A stretch of DNA of 64,000 nucleotides from Algicoccus sp048820935 (GCF_048820935.1 NZ_JBMERD010000012.1:33688-97687), one strand, 5' to 3'. Counted from the first letter of the stretch, positions 33,607 to 43,714 are shown. Translations and numbers: made by a program. Notes: a model not told the origin generated them from the sequence alone.

Positions 33607-36455
33607 AGCGGCGGGCATGTGCAGATCAGATTGCGATCGCCCCAAGCATTGTCAATTCGTGCAACCGGTGGCCAATACTTGTTCGCACGTAGCGAAGCCA
33701 CCGGGAACGCGGCCTCTTCTCGTGAATAGGGTCGCGTCCATTCCGATGTCAAAAGCATCGAGGCGGTATGCGGCGCCTGACGCACGATACTATCCTCAAG
33801 ACTAACCTCACCCGCTTCTACTGCCCGAATCTCCTGGCGGATTGTGACCATCGCTTCGATAAAACGCTCTAATTCAGCCAAGTTCTCAGACTCTGTCGGT
33901 TCAACCATCAGCGTATCTGGAACTGGGAATGACATCGTCGGCGCATGAAATCCAAAGTCCATCAGTCGTTTGGCAACATCTTGCGCATCAATCCCTGTTT
34001 GCGCTTTGATCGGTCTGATATCGAGAATACATTCGTGCGCCACACGCCCAGATTGCCCGGTATAGAGCACAGGATAATGTTCTCCTAAGCGAGCTGCCAG
34101 ATAATTTGCATTCAAAACTGCAATTTCACTGGCGCTGCGTAAACCTTGTGCCCCCATCAAACGGATATAGGCATATGAGATGGGCAGTATGCTCGCTGAA
34201 CCAAACGGTGCAGCACTAACAGGACCCACAGCTTGGGATTTCTGACACCAGCCCTGCTCACTCACCACACCGGGTAAATAAGGCGCCAGATGGGCTCGCA
34301 CAGCCACGGGGCCGATTCCGGGTCCACCACCACCGTGCGGGATACAAAATGTTTTATGTAGATTTAAATGCGACACATCCGCACCGAACTTGCCTGGTCT
34401 GGCTAGACCAACCATGGCGTTCATGTTTGCGCCATCTAGGTAAACCTGACCGCCGGCGTCATGAATCAGTGCACAAATTGTGTCGATCGATTGTTCAAAC
34501 ACACCATGCGTTGATGGATAGGTAATCATGAGCGCACCTAGACGCTCATCTGCACGCTCGATGCAACGCTTCAGGTCTTCGACATCCACGTTCCCTTGGG
34601 CGTCTGCCTGCACCACCATGACATCCATACCGACCATGTGAGCAGACGCTGGGTTAGTCCCGTGTGCAGACGATGGAATCAAGCAAATATTGCGCTCAGA
34701 CTGCCCATTGGCCTCATGAAACGCGCGAATTGCTAATAATCCCGCATATTCACCTTGCGCACCTGAGTTCGGCTGCAAACTAATGGCGTCATAGCCTGTA
34801 ATTTCACATAAATCGCGTGACAAACCTTCAATCAGTGCGGCATAACCTTGTACCTGCTCTGCAGGAGCAAACGGGTGTATGTTTGCAAACTGCGGCCAAG
34901 TAATCGGGATCATCTCGACCGTGGCATTGAGCTTCATCGTGCAAGAACCCAGTGGGATCATCGTACGATCTAAAGCCAGATCCATGTCTGCCAAACGACG
35001 CAAATACCGCAACATGTCCGTCTCAGAACATATACGCTCAAATATCGGATGTGTCAACGCAGCACCTTCACGGCGCAATGCGACTGGAATTGCACTATCA
35101 AGGGTATCGCCAGACTGTTTGGCCTGCGTATTGGCCAATGTTTCAAAGAGCGCACACAGTTGCGTCCAATCAGCTTGCGTGACCGTCTCATCAAGCGAAA
35201 TCGCCACATGCGCCGCATCAACATAACGCAAGTTAATACCTTGTTTAAGTGCTAATGCACGCAAGCGTTCTGTTTGCTCACCCGTATGAATATGCAAGGT
35301 GTCAAAATAACTGCTGTTAACCACCTCAAAACCTAACGAGGTGAGCGCGTGATGTAATCGAGCCGTGAACGCATGGACTCGAGTCGCAATGGCTTTAAGC
35401 CCCTGCGGACCATGCCAGACCGCATACAAACCTGCGAGCACAGCCAACAAGACTTGTGCCGTGCAAATATTAGAAGTCGCTTTCTCTCGACGAATATGTT
35501 GCTCACGCGTCTGTAATGCCAGTCGCAACGCAGGCGCACCGGTCGCATCTCGGGACACGCCCACCAAACGACCGGGCATATGCCGCTTATGCGCATCCCG
35601 ACAAGCCATAAAGGCTGCATGCGGTCCACCGTACCCTAAAGGCACACCAAAACGCTGCGCAGAGCCGACGACGATATCCACACCCCAGTGGCCGGGCGGG
35701 GTTAACAAATTCAATGCCAACAAGTCTGTCGCACACACCACCGCGATGTCACGCGCTTTCAGTGACTCGACCAAAGCCCGATCATCACACACACGACCAA
35801 GTGAATGGGGATATTGGAGCAGCACTCCAAAGCAATCGACGTCTGCTTGCATCAATTGCGCATCATCGGCCACAACCAAGGTAATACCCAAGCCTTTGGC
35901 TCGTGTGCGTAAAACCTCAATGGTTTGGGGATGGCAGTGTTCAGACACTAAAAAGGTTGAGCGCTTTTGTCCGGTCATGCGCCAAGCCATGCCCATACCT
36001 TCTGCACACGCCGTCGCTTCATCTAGCAAAGAGGCATTCGCAATTTCCATACCAGTGAGCTCAGCCACCATGGTCTGAAAATTCAGAATCGCTTCAAGAC
36101 GGCCCTGCGAGATCTCAGCTTGATAAGGTGTATAAGCGGTATACCAAGCAGGATTCTCCAGCACATTACGCAACACCACATTGGGCATATGCGTGCCGTA
36201 GTAGCCTTGCCCAATATAGTGACGAAACACTTGATTACGATCGGCCAGCTGCTGCATGTGTGCCAGCATAGCTGGCTCATCCAAAGGTTCAGGCAAATCA
36301 AGCGATGTTGTCATCCTAATTTGTTCTGGCACGACCTGCGCCATCAAAGCCTGCAAGCTATCAACCCCAAGCGCATTTAACATCTGCTTCTGCTCCGTCT
36401 CAGACGGCCCAATATGGCGCTTCACAAACGGCGCATATTCATGTAGTTGATTCAT
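33576..36455 (-). CDS. gcvP: Glycine dehydrogenase (decarboxylating), P protein
   Basis: This PLP enzyme of the glycine cleavage system decarboxylates glycine and loads the aminomethyl group onto lipoyl-GcvH. The 959-residue fused protein holds both halves. The N-terminal half has FVKRHIGPSETEQKQMLNAL and YYGTHMPNVVLRNVLENPAW. The C-terminal half has IPLGSCTMKLNATVEM and the PLP lysine in HLNLHKTFCIPHGGGGPG. It is last in the gcvT-gcvH-gcvP operon. Confidence 0.98.
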   Translation of the reverse strand: MNQLHEYAPFVKRHIGPSETEQKQMLNALGVDSLQALMAQVVPEQIRMTTSLDLPEPLDEPAMLAHMQQLADRNQVFRHYIGQGYYGTHMPNVVLRNVLENPAWYTAYTPYQAEISQGRLEAILNFQTMVAELTGMEIANASLLDEATACAEGMGMAWRMTGQKRSTFLVSEHCHPQTIEVLRTRAKGLGITLVVADDAQLMQADVDCFGVLLQYPHSLGRVCDDRALVESLKARDIAVVCATDLLALNLLTPPGHWGVDIVVGSAQRFGVPLGYGGPHAAFMACRDAHKRHMPGRLVGVSRDATGAPALRLALQTREQHIRREKATSNICTAQVLLAVLAGLYAVWHGPQGLKAIATRVHAFTARLHHALTSLGFEVVNSSYFDTLHIHTGEQTERLRALALKQGINLRYVDAAHVAISLDETVTQADWTQLCALFETLANTQAKQSGDTLDSAIPVALRREGAALTHPIFERICSETDMLRYLRRLADMDLALDRTMIPLGSCTMKLNATVEMIPITWPQFANIHPFAPAEQVQGYAALIEGLSRDLCEITGYDAISLQPNSGAQGEYAGLLAIRAFHEANGQSERNICLIPSSAHGTNPASAHMVGMDVMVVQADAQGNVDVEDLKRCIERADERLGALMITYPSTHGVFEQSIDTICALIHDAGGQVYLDGANMNAMVGLARPGKFGADVSHLNLHKTFCIPHGGGGPGIGPVAVRAHLAPYLPGVVSEQGWCQKSQAVGPVSAAPFGSASILPISYAYIRLMGAQGLRSASEIAVLNANYLAARLGEHYPVLYTGQSGRVAHECILDIRPIKAQTGIDAQDVAKRLMDFGFHAPTMSFPVPDTLMVEPTESENLAELERFIEAMVTIRQEIRAVEAGEVSLEDSIVRQAPHTASMLLTSEWTRPYSREEAAFPVASLRANKYWPPVARIDNAWGDRNLICTCPPLQDDFEEIRS

Positions 36456-36576
36456 CAGCTGCTTGCGAGAAGCTTGGTGTGCGAACCACCGAACAAGCGA
36501 CCCTCGCGTCCTCCGTTAAAAAAGACCTATTTGTCTAATCCGATCGCAATCAAAACATCATTGCGTCAAACAACAT

Positions 36577-36957
36577 TCAATGTTCGTGCGCGACTGCACC
36601 GTAACCATCGGCGTCCAGCAATCCATCCACATCGGCCAAGTTGTTGGGTTTCAGTTTAAAAATCCACTGGTTGTAGGGATCCGAATTAATCAGTTCAGGT
36701 TGTGCATCCAGTTCAGTATTGAAGGCCACAATCTCCCCATCCACTGGTGCATAAATATCGGAAGCCGCTTTCACTGACTCCACAACCGCAGCAGTTTCGC
36801 CAGCTTGCAAGCGAACCCCAACACGCACATCACCGACAAACACCAGATCGCCAAGCTGATCCTGAGCAGGATCAGTGATTCCCACCAAAATCAAATCATC
36901 TTCAATCACAATCCACTCATGAGTTGCCACATATTTACGATCGTTTGGAATATTCAT
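36577..36957 (-). CDS. gcvH: Glycine cleavage system H protein
   Basis: This lipoyl carrier of the glycine cleavage system has 126 residues. The lipoylated lysine is in VVESVKAASDIYAPVDGE (about residue 64), preceded by the conserved GDLVFVGDVRVGV. The N-terminus IPNDRKYVATHEWIVIEDD is typical. It lies 28 bp after gcvT and about 120 bp before gcvP on the minus strand. Confidence 0.98.
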   Translation of the reverse strand: MNIPNDRKYVATHEWIVIEDDLILVGITDPAQDQLGDLVFVGDVRVGVRLQAGETAAVVESVKAASDIYAPVDGEIVAFNTELDAQPELINSDPYNQWIFKLKPNNLADVDGLLDADGYGAVAHEH

Positions 36958-36985
36958 CCAGAAAAACTCCTGTTTTATTTAGTCT

Positions 36986-38083
36986 TTATGATTTGATTGT
37001 CATTTGCGCTTTACCGTTTCTGACAAACGGTAAAGCGCAAATGACTGCAGGTACCGCCTGACCACGAATTTCTACAGTCACGGCATCCCCTGCTTTACAC
37101 TCTAATGGCAATCGTGCCATTGCGACAGACACACCTAACGTTGGTGACATTGTGCCACTAGTCACCTCGCCGGGCCCAAATTCCGTTTTAACAAGCATCT
37201 CAGCGCGCATCACACCACGTGCTTGTAATACCAACCCCATCAGCTGGGCACTCTGCGGTGTTGTTTCAACGGCTTGTCGACCTGTAAAGTCGCGTTCTGC
37301 ATCACGCAAACACACTGTCCATTGCAAACCTGCATTGACTGGCAACACAGTCTCAGTCATCTCATGACCATACAAAGGCAGACCCGCTTCCAAACGCAGT
37401 GTGTCACGGGCACCCAGTCCACAAGGCTGCACTTGCGCTGCGATTAAATCATCCCAAAGGGCTTGTACCTCGGAAGCCGGCAAAGCCACTTCATAGCCGT
37501 CTTCGCCGGTATAGCCTGTTCGAGACACTTGGGTATCACCGATCTGTGCTGCAGTGAAACGTGGCAACCCCTCCAGAACCGTTTGCCACGCTGGGCGCAC
37601 CTGCATCAGGGCTGCTTTGGCTTGGGGTCCCTGAATAGCCACCATCGCCAAATCATGTCTAGGAATCACTTGCACGTCGTAATCTTGTGCCAGAGATTGC
37701 ATCCATGCAAGGTCTTTGTCAGCGCAACCCGCGTTCAGAACCAGACGCCAAGGTTGGTTTTCGATGCGTGACACGATGAGGTCATCCACCACACCACCTT
37801 GCGCATTGAGCATGCAGGTATAAATGGCTTGCCCATCGTGACGAACACGATCAATATCATTGGCGAGCAGCTGGCGTAAGTACTCACGCGCTTGAGTTCC
37901 CTGCACATCAACGGCCAGCATATGGGACACATCAAAGATACCTGATCGCTGACGCACCGCATGGTGCTCTTCAATCTGAGAACCGTAGTGAACAGGCATT
38001 TCCCAGCTACCAAACTCCATCAAACGGGCACCCGCCTGACGGTGCGCCTCAAACAAAGGGGTTCGTTTTAATTGACTGTCCAT
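36986..38083 (-). CDS. gcvT: Aminomethyltransferase (glycine cleavage T protein)
   Basis: This enzyme releases ammonia and transfers the methylene group from the H protein to tetrahydrofolate. The 365-residue protein starts MDSQLKRTPLFEAHRQAGAR; an ATG 13 codons earlier is disfavoured because family members begin here. Visible are FGSWEMPVHYGSQIEEHHAV, GIFDVSHMLAVDVQG (with the catalytic aspartate region), SRTGYTGEDGYEVALP and the late GEVTSGTMSPTLG. It leads the operon under the glycine riboswitch. Confidence 0.97.
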   Translation of the reverse strand: MDSQLKRTPLFEAHRQAGARLMEFGSWEMPVHYGSQIEEHHAVRQRSGIFDVSHMLAVDVQGTQAREYLRQLLANDIDRVRHDGQAIYTCMLNAQGGVVDDLIVSRIENQPWRLVLNAGCADKDLAWMQSLAQDYDVQVIPRHDLAMVAIQGPQAKAALMQVRPAWQTVLEGLPRFTAAQIGDTQVSRTGYTGEDGYEVALPASEVQALWDDLIAAQVQPCGLGARDTLRLEAGLPLYGHEMTETVLPVNAGLQWTVCLRDAERDFTGRQAVETTPQSAQLMGLVLQARGVMRAEMLVKTEFGPGEVTSGTMSPTLGVSVAMARLPLECKAGDAVTVEIRGQAVPAVICALPFVRNGKAQMTIKS

Positions 38084-38118
38084 GATTCTCTGGGCTCCGT
38101 CGTGGGTTATCGGCAGGG

Positions 38119-38138
38119 CCACAATGCGAACATTGTGG
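38119..38138 (-). promoter_or_regulatory. Stem-loop between riboswitch and gcvT
   Basis: A perfect 8-bp stem, CCACAATG with CATTGTGG, is closed by a TTCG tetraloop on the minus strand. It sits between the second glycine aptamer and the gcvT ribosome-binding region, so it may form part of the expression platform. There is no T-run, which argues for control of translation or read-through rather than simple termination. Confidence 0.55.
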
Positions 38139-38147
38139 ATGCGCCCC

Positions 38148-38348
38148 CCTGTCCTTTTGCCTGAGAGTTGCCTGATCTTATTGGATCAGTCTGCACCTTC
38201 GGCGCTCGCGTCTAAACGAGTCTCTCCAGAGTCTGTGTCTGCTAGGACAACCTGGCAGATATCTGAAACGGTACAGGGTACCTGAGCGATTTACGGGCTA
38301 GTTGCGCCTTCGGTGACTTCACTTGAAACGTGAAGCTCTCTCCCGCAT
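38148..38348 (-). promoter_or_regulatory. Tandem glycine riboswitch
   Basis: Two glycine aptamers in series precede gcvT. The first runs from GCGGGAGAGAGC through CACCGAAGGCGCAACTAGCC to CTCAGGTACCCTGTACCG. The second runs from CTCTGGAGAGACTCG through CGCCGAAGGTGCAGAC to AACTCTCAGGCAAAAGGACAG. The paired GGAGAG and CCGAAGG(C/T)GCAA signatures and the ending GGCAAAAGGACAG are diagnostic. In characterised cases glycine binding turns on glycine cleavage genes. Confidence 0.96.
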
Positions 38349-38370
38349 CAGACAAACACATGATGAGCGA

Positions 38371-38399
38371 AGATTACGCGAAAGTTTTCGAATGCTCAA
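38371..38399 (-). promoter_or_regulatory. Promoter of the gcv operon
   Basis: On the minus strand TTGAGC (38394-38399) and TAATCT (38371-38376) are 17 bp apart. The start of transcription would fall near 38364, about 15 bases ahead of the first aptamer, consistent with a transcript that begins at the riboswitch. Confidence 0.6.
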
Positions 38400-38458
38400 G
38401 AAAAATCAAACGCATGATTTCTCATGAAAGCCGATTCATGACAAAGATGCAACAGCCA

Positions 38459-39709
38459 TCAGAGCGTCACACCTTTGTCAGCCATGGCAATCGAGCGTGC
38501 ACAAGACACGGCCGACGCCCAAGCCCACTGGAAGTTATAACCTCCCAACCAGCCAGTGACATCCACCACTTCACCAATGAAATGCAAGCCCGGATGGCGT
38601 GTGCTTTCTAGAGAGCGTTGATTTAATCCGGCGGTATCGACGCCACCGCGCATGACTTCGGCCTTTTTATAGCCTTGGGTGCCACTGGGATAAATCAACC
38701 ACTGATGCAGCTGTTGTGCAATCTTTTTTAAATCAGCATCCGACATCTCAGCCAAGCGACGTGTTGCCCAAGTACCCGCCCAGTGTTGTGCCAATCGTTT
38801 CGGCAACCAATGTTCGAGTGCGGACTGGACTGTTTGCTTACTCTGCGCTTTACCCCGCAACAACACGTCTTCAAGTGGTGTCTGAGGCACGAGATTAATA
38901 CTCAATGGTTCTCCAGGCTCCCAGTAGCTTGAGATCTGCAAAATCGCAGGACCCGACAAACCTCGGTGTGTGAGCAGCATATCTTCTGAGAAATGCATGG
39001 CTCGTGAGCCACGATTTAATTTCTTTGTTGACGCAGATGCTAGTCCTGTCTGCTGTGTACTCACATCAACAGGCAGGGACACGCCAGATAAAGCCTGAAA
39101 AGGTGCCCACTGCTGACTTTCAAAGGTCAGGGGCACTAATGCAGGTCGCGGCTCAACAACTTTCAAACCAAACTGACGCGCCAGATGCAACCCAAAATCC
39201 GTTGCACCGACTTGTGGCAAAGCCAAACCACCTGTGGCCACAATCACGCGCTGAGCTTGGATAAGGCCACCCGATGTTTCCAAACACCAGTTCGCTGCTT
39301 CCTGACGCACGGATTCGACACGACAACCCATCCAGCGACGCACGCCCGCTTGCTGACACGACCGATCCAGCCAGTCAATGATGTTCTGACTGCTGTCATC
39401 GCAAAACAGCTGACCTCGATGCTTTTCGTGCCAAGCAATCCCGTGTTGCGTCAAGTCTTGCAACAAGTCAGCTGGCGTATAGGCCGATAACGCAGCCTTG
39501 CAGAAATGCGGGTTGCGACTAATGAAGTTCTGGGCAGAGACATCAAGGTTGGTGAAATTACAGCGTCCACCACCTGAAATACGAATCTTCTCGGCTAGTT
39601 TGTGCGCATGATCCATGAGCACCACACGCAAACCTGCGCGACCTAAATGGGCTGCACACAACATACCGGCAGCCCCTGCCCCAATAATCGCCACATCAAA
39701 ACGTGACAT
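38459..39709 (-). CDS. FAD-dependent flavoprotein, HI0933/YhiN (BaiN-like) family
   Basis: This 416-residue flavoprotein has the Rossmann FAD-binding N-terminus FDVAIIGAGAAGMLCAAHLG (about 4-23), the family marker EKIRISGGGRCNFTNLDVS and VIVATGGLALPQVGATDFGL. The end contains GLHFIGEVVDVTGWLGGYNFQWAWASA, the usual second dinucleotide-linked motif. The biochemical role of bacterial members is poorly known. It is 6 bp after the decarboxylase gene on the same strand, so the two may be co-transcribed. Confidence 0.9.
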   Translation of the reverse strand: MSRFDVAIIGAGAAGMLCAAHLGRAGLRVVLMDHAHKLAEKIRISGGGRCNFTNLDVSAQNFISRNPHFCKAALSAYTPADLLQDLTQHGIAWHEKHRGQLFCDDSSQNIIDWLDRSCQQAGVRRWMGCRVESVRQEAANWCLETSGGLIQAQRVIVATGGLALPQVGATDFGLHLARQFGLKVVEPRPALVPLTFESQQWAPFQALSGVSLPVDVSTQQTGLASASTKKLNRGSRAMHFSEDMLLTHRGLSGPAILQISSYWEPGEPLSINLVPQTPLEDVLLRGKAQSKQTVQSALEHWLPKRLAQHWAGTWATRRLAEMSDADLKKIAQQLHQWLIYPSGTQGYKKAEVMRGGVDTAGLNQRSLESTRHPGLHFIGEVVDVTGWLGGYNFQWAWASAVSCARSIAMADKGVTL

Positions 39710-39715
39710 CAGGTT

Positions 39716-41980
39716 TTAATCCTGGCGAATGCAATCAACGTAATAAACGGTTTCACCCGTCTCCGTCACCATCGTAGCCAAGCCATGAATATACGTCTCA
39801 AAACCTGGGAACTGTGCGTTAAAAGCGCGCGCAAACTGCAGGTACTCCACAATCGTGCTGTTGAATCGCTCCCCTGGGATCAGCAAAGGAATGCCGGGTG
39901 GATACGGTGTCAGCAAGACACCCGTCACACGCCCTTCAAGCTCATCAATCGGCACGCGCTCCACATCACCATGCGCCATATGGGCAAACGCATCAGACGG
40001 TTTCAAGGCAGGCACCATATCACTCAGGTAAACCTCGGTGGTCAATCGCGCCACATCGCGCTCACGGTAGGCTTCGTGAATCATCTGGCACAAATCACGC
40101 AAACCCATGCGTTCGTAGCGACGGTGTGTCCGACAAAAATCTGGCAAGACCCGCCACATCGGCTGGTTGCGGTCGTAATCGTCCTTAAACTGCTGCAAGG
40201 CGGTTAACAGCGTATTCCAGCGTCCCTTGGTAATGCCGATCGTAAAGAGAATAAAAAAGGAGTACAAACCTGTTTTTTCGATGACGATCCCGTGCTCGGC
40301 CAGATACTTAGACACGAGTGCTGCAGGAATACCCTTCTCATCAAAACGCCCCGACATATCCAGTCCAGGCGTAATGATAGTGGCCTTAATGGGATCCAGC
40401 ATATTGAAGCCTGGCGCTAAATTGCCAAAGCCGTGCCAATGATCATCTGCCTCTAAGATCCAGTCAGACTGCTCACCAATGCCTTCGGCTGGAATCTCAT
40501 CAGGTCCCCAAACTTTAAACCACCAATCTTCATCGCCATACTCTTCATCCACCTTGCGCATGGCACGGCGAAAGTCCATCGCTTCACGAATACTTTCTTC
40601 CACCAATGCGGTCCCGCCCGGTGGTTCCATCATGGCGGACGCCACATCGCACGACGCAATAATGGCGTATTGCGGGGATGTTGACGTATGCATCAGATAC
40701 GCTTCGTTAAAGACGTTGCGATCCAGTTTGCGATCGCTGGCTTCTTGCACCACGATCTGTGATGCCTGCGAAATCCCTGCCAATAGTTTGTGGGTGGAGT
40801 GAGTCGCATACACCAGCGACTGCTCACAACGGGGTCTATCCACACCAATCGCGTGCATGTTCTGATAGAAAGGATGAAACGCCGCGTGCGGCAACCAGGC
40901 CTCATCAAAGTGTAAGGTGGGCACCAAGGTTCCCAAGCTCTCTTTGATCATCTCAACGTTGTAAATCACACCATCATAGGTGCTTTGCGTCAAGGTCAGA
41001 ATGCGAGGCTTCTTACTTCTTGCTCGGCTAGCAAACGGGTTTGCATCAATTTTTTTCTGGATGTTTTCTGGGTCAAATTCGGACAATGGAATCGGTCCGA
41101 TAATCCCCATGTAGTTGCGACTTGGACGCAAAAACACAGGGATCGCACCCGTCATCGTAATGGCATGCAAGATCGACTTGTGGCAATTGCGATCAACCAA
41201 CACAATGTCATCCGCAGCCACACTGGCATGCCAAACGATCTTGTTGGAGGTCGATGTGCCATTAGTCACAAAATAACAGTGATCCGCATTAAAGATGCGG
41301 GCAGCATTGATTTCTGACTCGGCAATCGGTCCCGTGTGATCCAGCAATTGACCTAATTCATCCACCGCATTACACACGTCGGCGCGCAACATGTTTTCAC
41401 CGAAAAACTGGTGAAACATTTGTCCAACGGGGCTTTTTAAGAAAGCCACGCCACCTGAGTGACCCGGACAGTGCCAAGAATATGAGCCATCCTGAGCGTA
41501 ATTTACCAACTCTCTAAAAAAAGGTGGTGCGAGCGTATCCACATAGTTACGGGCTTCACGAATGATGTGGCGCGCCACGAACTCTGGCGTATCCTCAAAC
41601 ATATGAATAAAGCCATGCAACTCACGCAAGATATCATTCGGAATATGTTCTGAGGTGCGGGTCTCACCATACAGATAAATGGGGATTTCCGCATTACGGA
41701 ATCGGACTTCACCGATAAATGCGCGCAAGTTCTCAATGACGCTAGACGTCCCACCTGTAGCCACATCACTTTCGAACTCTTCGTCATCAATCGACAAAAT
41801 AAAGGCACTGGCACGGCTTTGTTGCTGCGCAAAGGAACTCAGATCCCCAAAACTGGTGACCCCGACGACTTCAACGCCTTCAGCTTCGATGGCATCGGCT
41901 AATGCCCGCACGCCTAGGCCTGAAGCATTTTCTGAACGGTAATCTTCATCAATGATGAAAATGGGAAAACGGAACTTCAT
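39716..41980 (-). CDS. Lysine/arginine/ornithine decarboxylase (PLP group III type)
   Basis: This 754-residue enzyme has an N-terminal wing domain resembling a response-regulator receiver (FPIFIIDEDYRSENASGLGV), a PLP domain with YATHSTHKLLAG (lysine near residue 390) and FDEAWLPHAAFHP, and a C-terminal domain (VLLTPYPPGIPLLIPGERFN). These enzymes decarboxylate basic amino acids to diamines or agmatine, for polyamine synthesis or acid resistance. Which of the three substrates is used cannot be told here. It follows dcd and precedes the flavoprotein gene. Confidence 0.92.
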   Translation of the reverse strand: MKFRFPIFIIDEDYRSENASGLGVRALADAIEAEGVEVVGVTSFGDLSSFAQQQSRASAFILSIDDEEFESDVATGGTSSVIENLRAFIGEVRFRNAEIPIYLYGETRTSEHIPNDILRELHGFIHMFEDTPEFVARHIIREARNYVDTLAPPFFRELVNYAQDGSYSWHCPGHSGGVAFLKSPVGQMFHQFFGENMLRADVCNAVDELGQLLDHTGPIAESEINAARIFNADHCYFVTNGTSTSNKIVWHASVAADDIVLVDRNCHKSILHAITMTGAIPVFLRPSRNYMGIIGPIPLSEFDPENIQKKIDANPFASRARSKKPRILTLTQSTYDGVIYNVEMIKESLGTLVPTLHFDEAWLPHAAFHPFYQNMHAIGVDRPRCEQSLVYATHSTHKLLAGISQASQIVVQEASDRKLDRNVFNEAYLMHTSTSPQYAIIASCDVASAMMEPPGGTALVEESIREAMDFRRAMRKVDEEYGDEDWWFKVWGPDEIPAEGIGEQSDWILEADDHWHGFGNLAPGFNMLDPIKATIITPGLDMSGRFDEKGIPAALVSKYLAEHGIVIEKTGLYSFFILFTIGITKGRWNTLLTALQQFKDDYDRNQPMWRVLPDFCRTHRRYERMGLRDLCQMIHEAYRERDVARLTTEVYLSDMVPALKPSDAFAHMAHGDVERVPIDELEGRVTGVLLTPYPPGIPLLIPGERFNSTIVEYLQFARAFNAQFPGFETYIHGLATMVTETGETVYYVDCIRQD

Positions 41981-41996
41981 GAAACGCTCCAGATCA

Positions 41997-42560
41997 TCAG
42001 GTGCGTGGCAAAGTCACACCCAGTTGCCCTTGATATTTTCCGCCACGGTCGCGGTACGAAACTTCACACACTTCATCGCCTTCAAAAAACAGCATCTGCG
42101 CACAACCTTCACCGGCATAAATCTTTGCAGGTAAGGGTGTGGTGTTACTGAACTCCAGTGTGACGTGTCCTTCCCACTCTGGTTCCAAGGGTGTCACATT
42201 CACAATGATGCCGCAGCGCGCATACGTACTTTTGCCCAAGCAAATTGTCAGCACACTGCGCGGAATCCGAAAATACTCAACCGTGCGCGCCAGCGCAAAA
42301 GAATTGGGCGGAATGATGCAGACATCGCCTTTGAAGTCGACGAACGATTTCTCATCGAACGCCTTCGGATCGACGATGGTGGAATTGATGTTGGTAAAAA
42401 TCTTGAATTCATCTGCGCAACGCACATCGTAACCGTAACTACTTGTTCCGTAGCTGACGATTTTGCCGCGCTCATCTTGCCGGACCTGACCCGGCTCAAA
42501 CGGTTCGATCATGCCTTGCTGAGCGGCTTGCCGAATCCAGCGATCGCTTTTGATACCCAT
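41997..42560 (-). CDS. dcd: dCTP deaminase
   Basis: This enzyme deaminates dCTP to dUTP, feeding the thymidylate pathway. The 187-residue protein matches the E. coli-type enzyme: MGIKSDRWIRQAAQQGMIEP, SSYGYDVRCADEFKIFTN, the catalytic stretch GKSTYARCGIIVNVTPLEPE (about 109-128) and the C-terminal KYQGQLGVTLPRT. It lies 17 bp ahead of the decarboxylase gene and after apbC. Confidence 0.97.
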   Translation of the reverse strand: MGIKSDRWIRQAAQQGMIEPFEPGQVRQDERGKIVSYGTSSYGYDVRCADEFKIFTNINSTIVDPKAFDEKSFVDFKGDVCIIPPNSFALARTVEYFRIPRSVLTICLGKSTYARCGIIVNVTPLEPEWEGHVTLEFSNTTPLPAKIYAGEGCAQMLFFEGDEVCEVSYRDRGGKYQGQLGVTLPRT

Positions 42561-42625
42561 GCTTGCCCCCGAGCAACGATAAAGTCATTGATTTTAACGC
42601 GTCAAAGGCAAGCGGTCGTCAGTTC

Positions 42626-43714
42626 TTATGACTGGCGCGACTTTTGCACGACAATCGACGGGAATTTACTACCCATATCGCGCGGTAATGCGGCAATCCG
42701 ACCCGCCAGCGCCCAAGCGATACGACGGTAGTGTTGTGTGATTTCAGCATCAGGTGACTTCTGAACTGTTGGACACCCTGAGTCGGCATCTTCACGCAAG
42801 GCCATCGCCAACGGCAAACTACCCAGCATCTCTACATTGAACTGATCGGCCATGCGCTGCGCACCACCTTCACCAAACAAGTGCTCTTCATGACCGCACT
42901 GCGTACAAATGTGGACAGCCATGTTTTCGATAATACCGAGCACAGGCACTTCCACCTTCTCGAACATGCGAGCACCTTTCACAGCATCCAGCAAAGCAAT
43001 GTCCTGAGGTGTGGTCACCACCACAGCCCCTGTGACTGGCACTCGTTGCGCCAATGTCAGCGCCACGTCACCCGTGCCCGGGGGCATATCCACGACCAAA
43101 TAATCCAGATCACCCCATTTGGTCTGGCGCAACAGTTGCTCCAAAGCCTGCGTCACCATCGGACCACGCCAAATTGCGGGTGCATCGGCATCGATCAGGT
43201 AACCAATCGAGTTAGACGCAATGCCATAACCGATCAGCGGATTCATGATCTTGCCATCGGCTGATGTAGGTCGATCATCAATGTCGAGTAGCAAAGGCAC
43301 ACTGGGACCATAAATATCAGCATCCAACAAGCCCACGCGAGCACCCTCGTCCCGCAAAGCCAATGCAATATTGACCGCTGTCGTACTTTTTCCTACACCG
43401 CCTTTGCCTGAGGCCACGGCGATAATGTTTTCAACACCCGGCACGCGTGCAATGCCGGCACGGATAGCATGGGCTTGGATCTTGGGTTCAACCTGCAACA
43501 CTACGTTTGACACGCCTGCTTGCGCTAGGGCATCATTAAGCGGTGCAAAAATCTGCGCTTGACTGCGCGCCGCCGGATAACCCGGTGTCAAATGCAAGGT
43601 CCAACCATTGCCGCTCGATGCAACTGATTGCGTCATCTTGGCATAGGGCAACCCCGTGAACGGGTCAATGGTTGTGTCCAGCACATTCTGGATTGTCTGT
43701 GTATTCACTGTCAT
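42626..43714 (-). CDS. apbC: Iron-sulfur cluster carrier protein ApbC (Mrp/NBP35 family)
   Basis: This P-loop ATPase delivers iron-sulfur clusters to apoproteins. The 362-residue protein has an N-terminal MIP18-like domain (TIDPFTGLPYAKMTQSV), the deviant Walker A ASGKGGVGKSTTAVN near residue 100, DLDYLVVDMPPGTGDVALTL and the cluster-binding CTQCGHEEHLFGEGGA. The start at 43714 follows AGGAAAG; an in-frame ATG 18 codons upstream is ignored. It is divergent from metG and the small membrane protein gene, as in related genomes. Confidence 0.95.
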   Translation of the reverse strand: MTVNTQTIQNVLDTTIDPFTGLPYAKMTQSVASSGNGWTLHLTPGYPAARSQAQIFAPLNDALAQAGVSNVVLQVEPKIQAHAIRAGIARVPGVENIIAVASGKGGVGKSTTAVNIALALRDEGARVGLLDADIYGPSVPLLLDIDDRPTSADGKIMNPLIGYGIASNSIGYLIDADAPAIWRGPMVTQALEQLLRQTKWGDLDYLVVDMPPGTGDVALTLAQRVPVTGAVVVTTPQDIALLDAVKGARMFEKVEVPVLGIIENMAVHICTQCGHEEHLFGEGGAQRMADQFNVEMLGSLPLAMALREDADSGCPTVQKSPDAEITQHYRRIAWALAGRIAALPRDMGSKFPSIVVQKSRQS

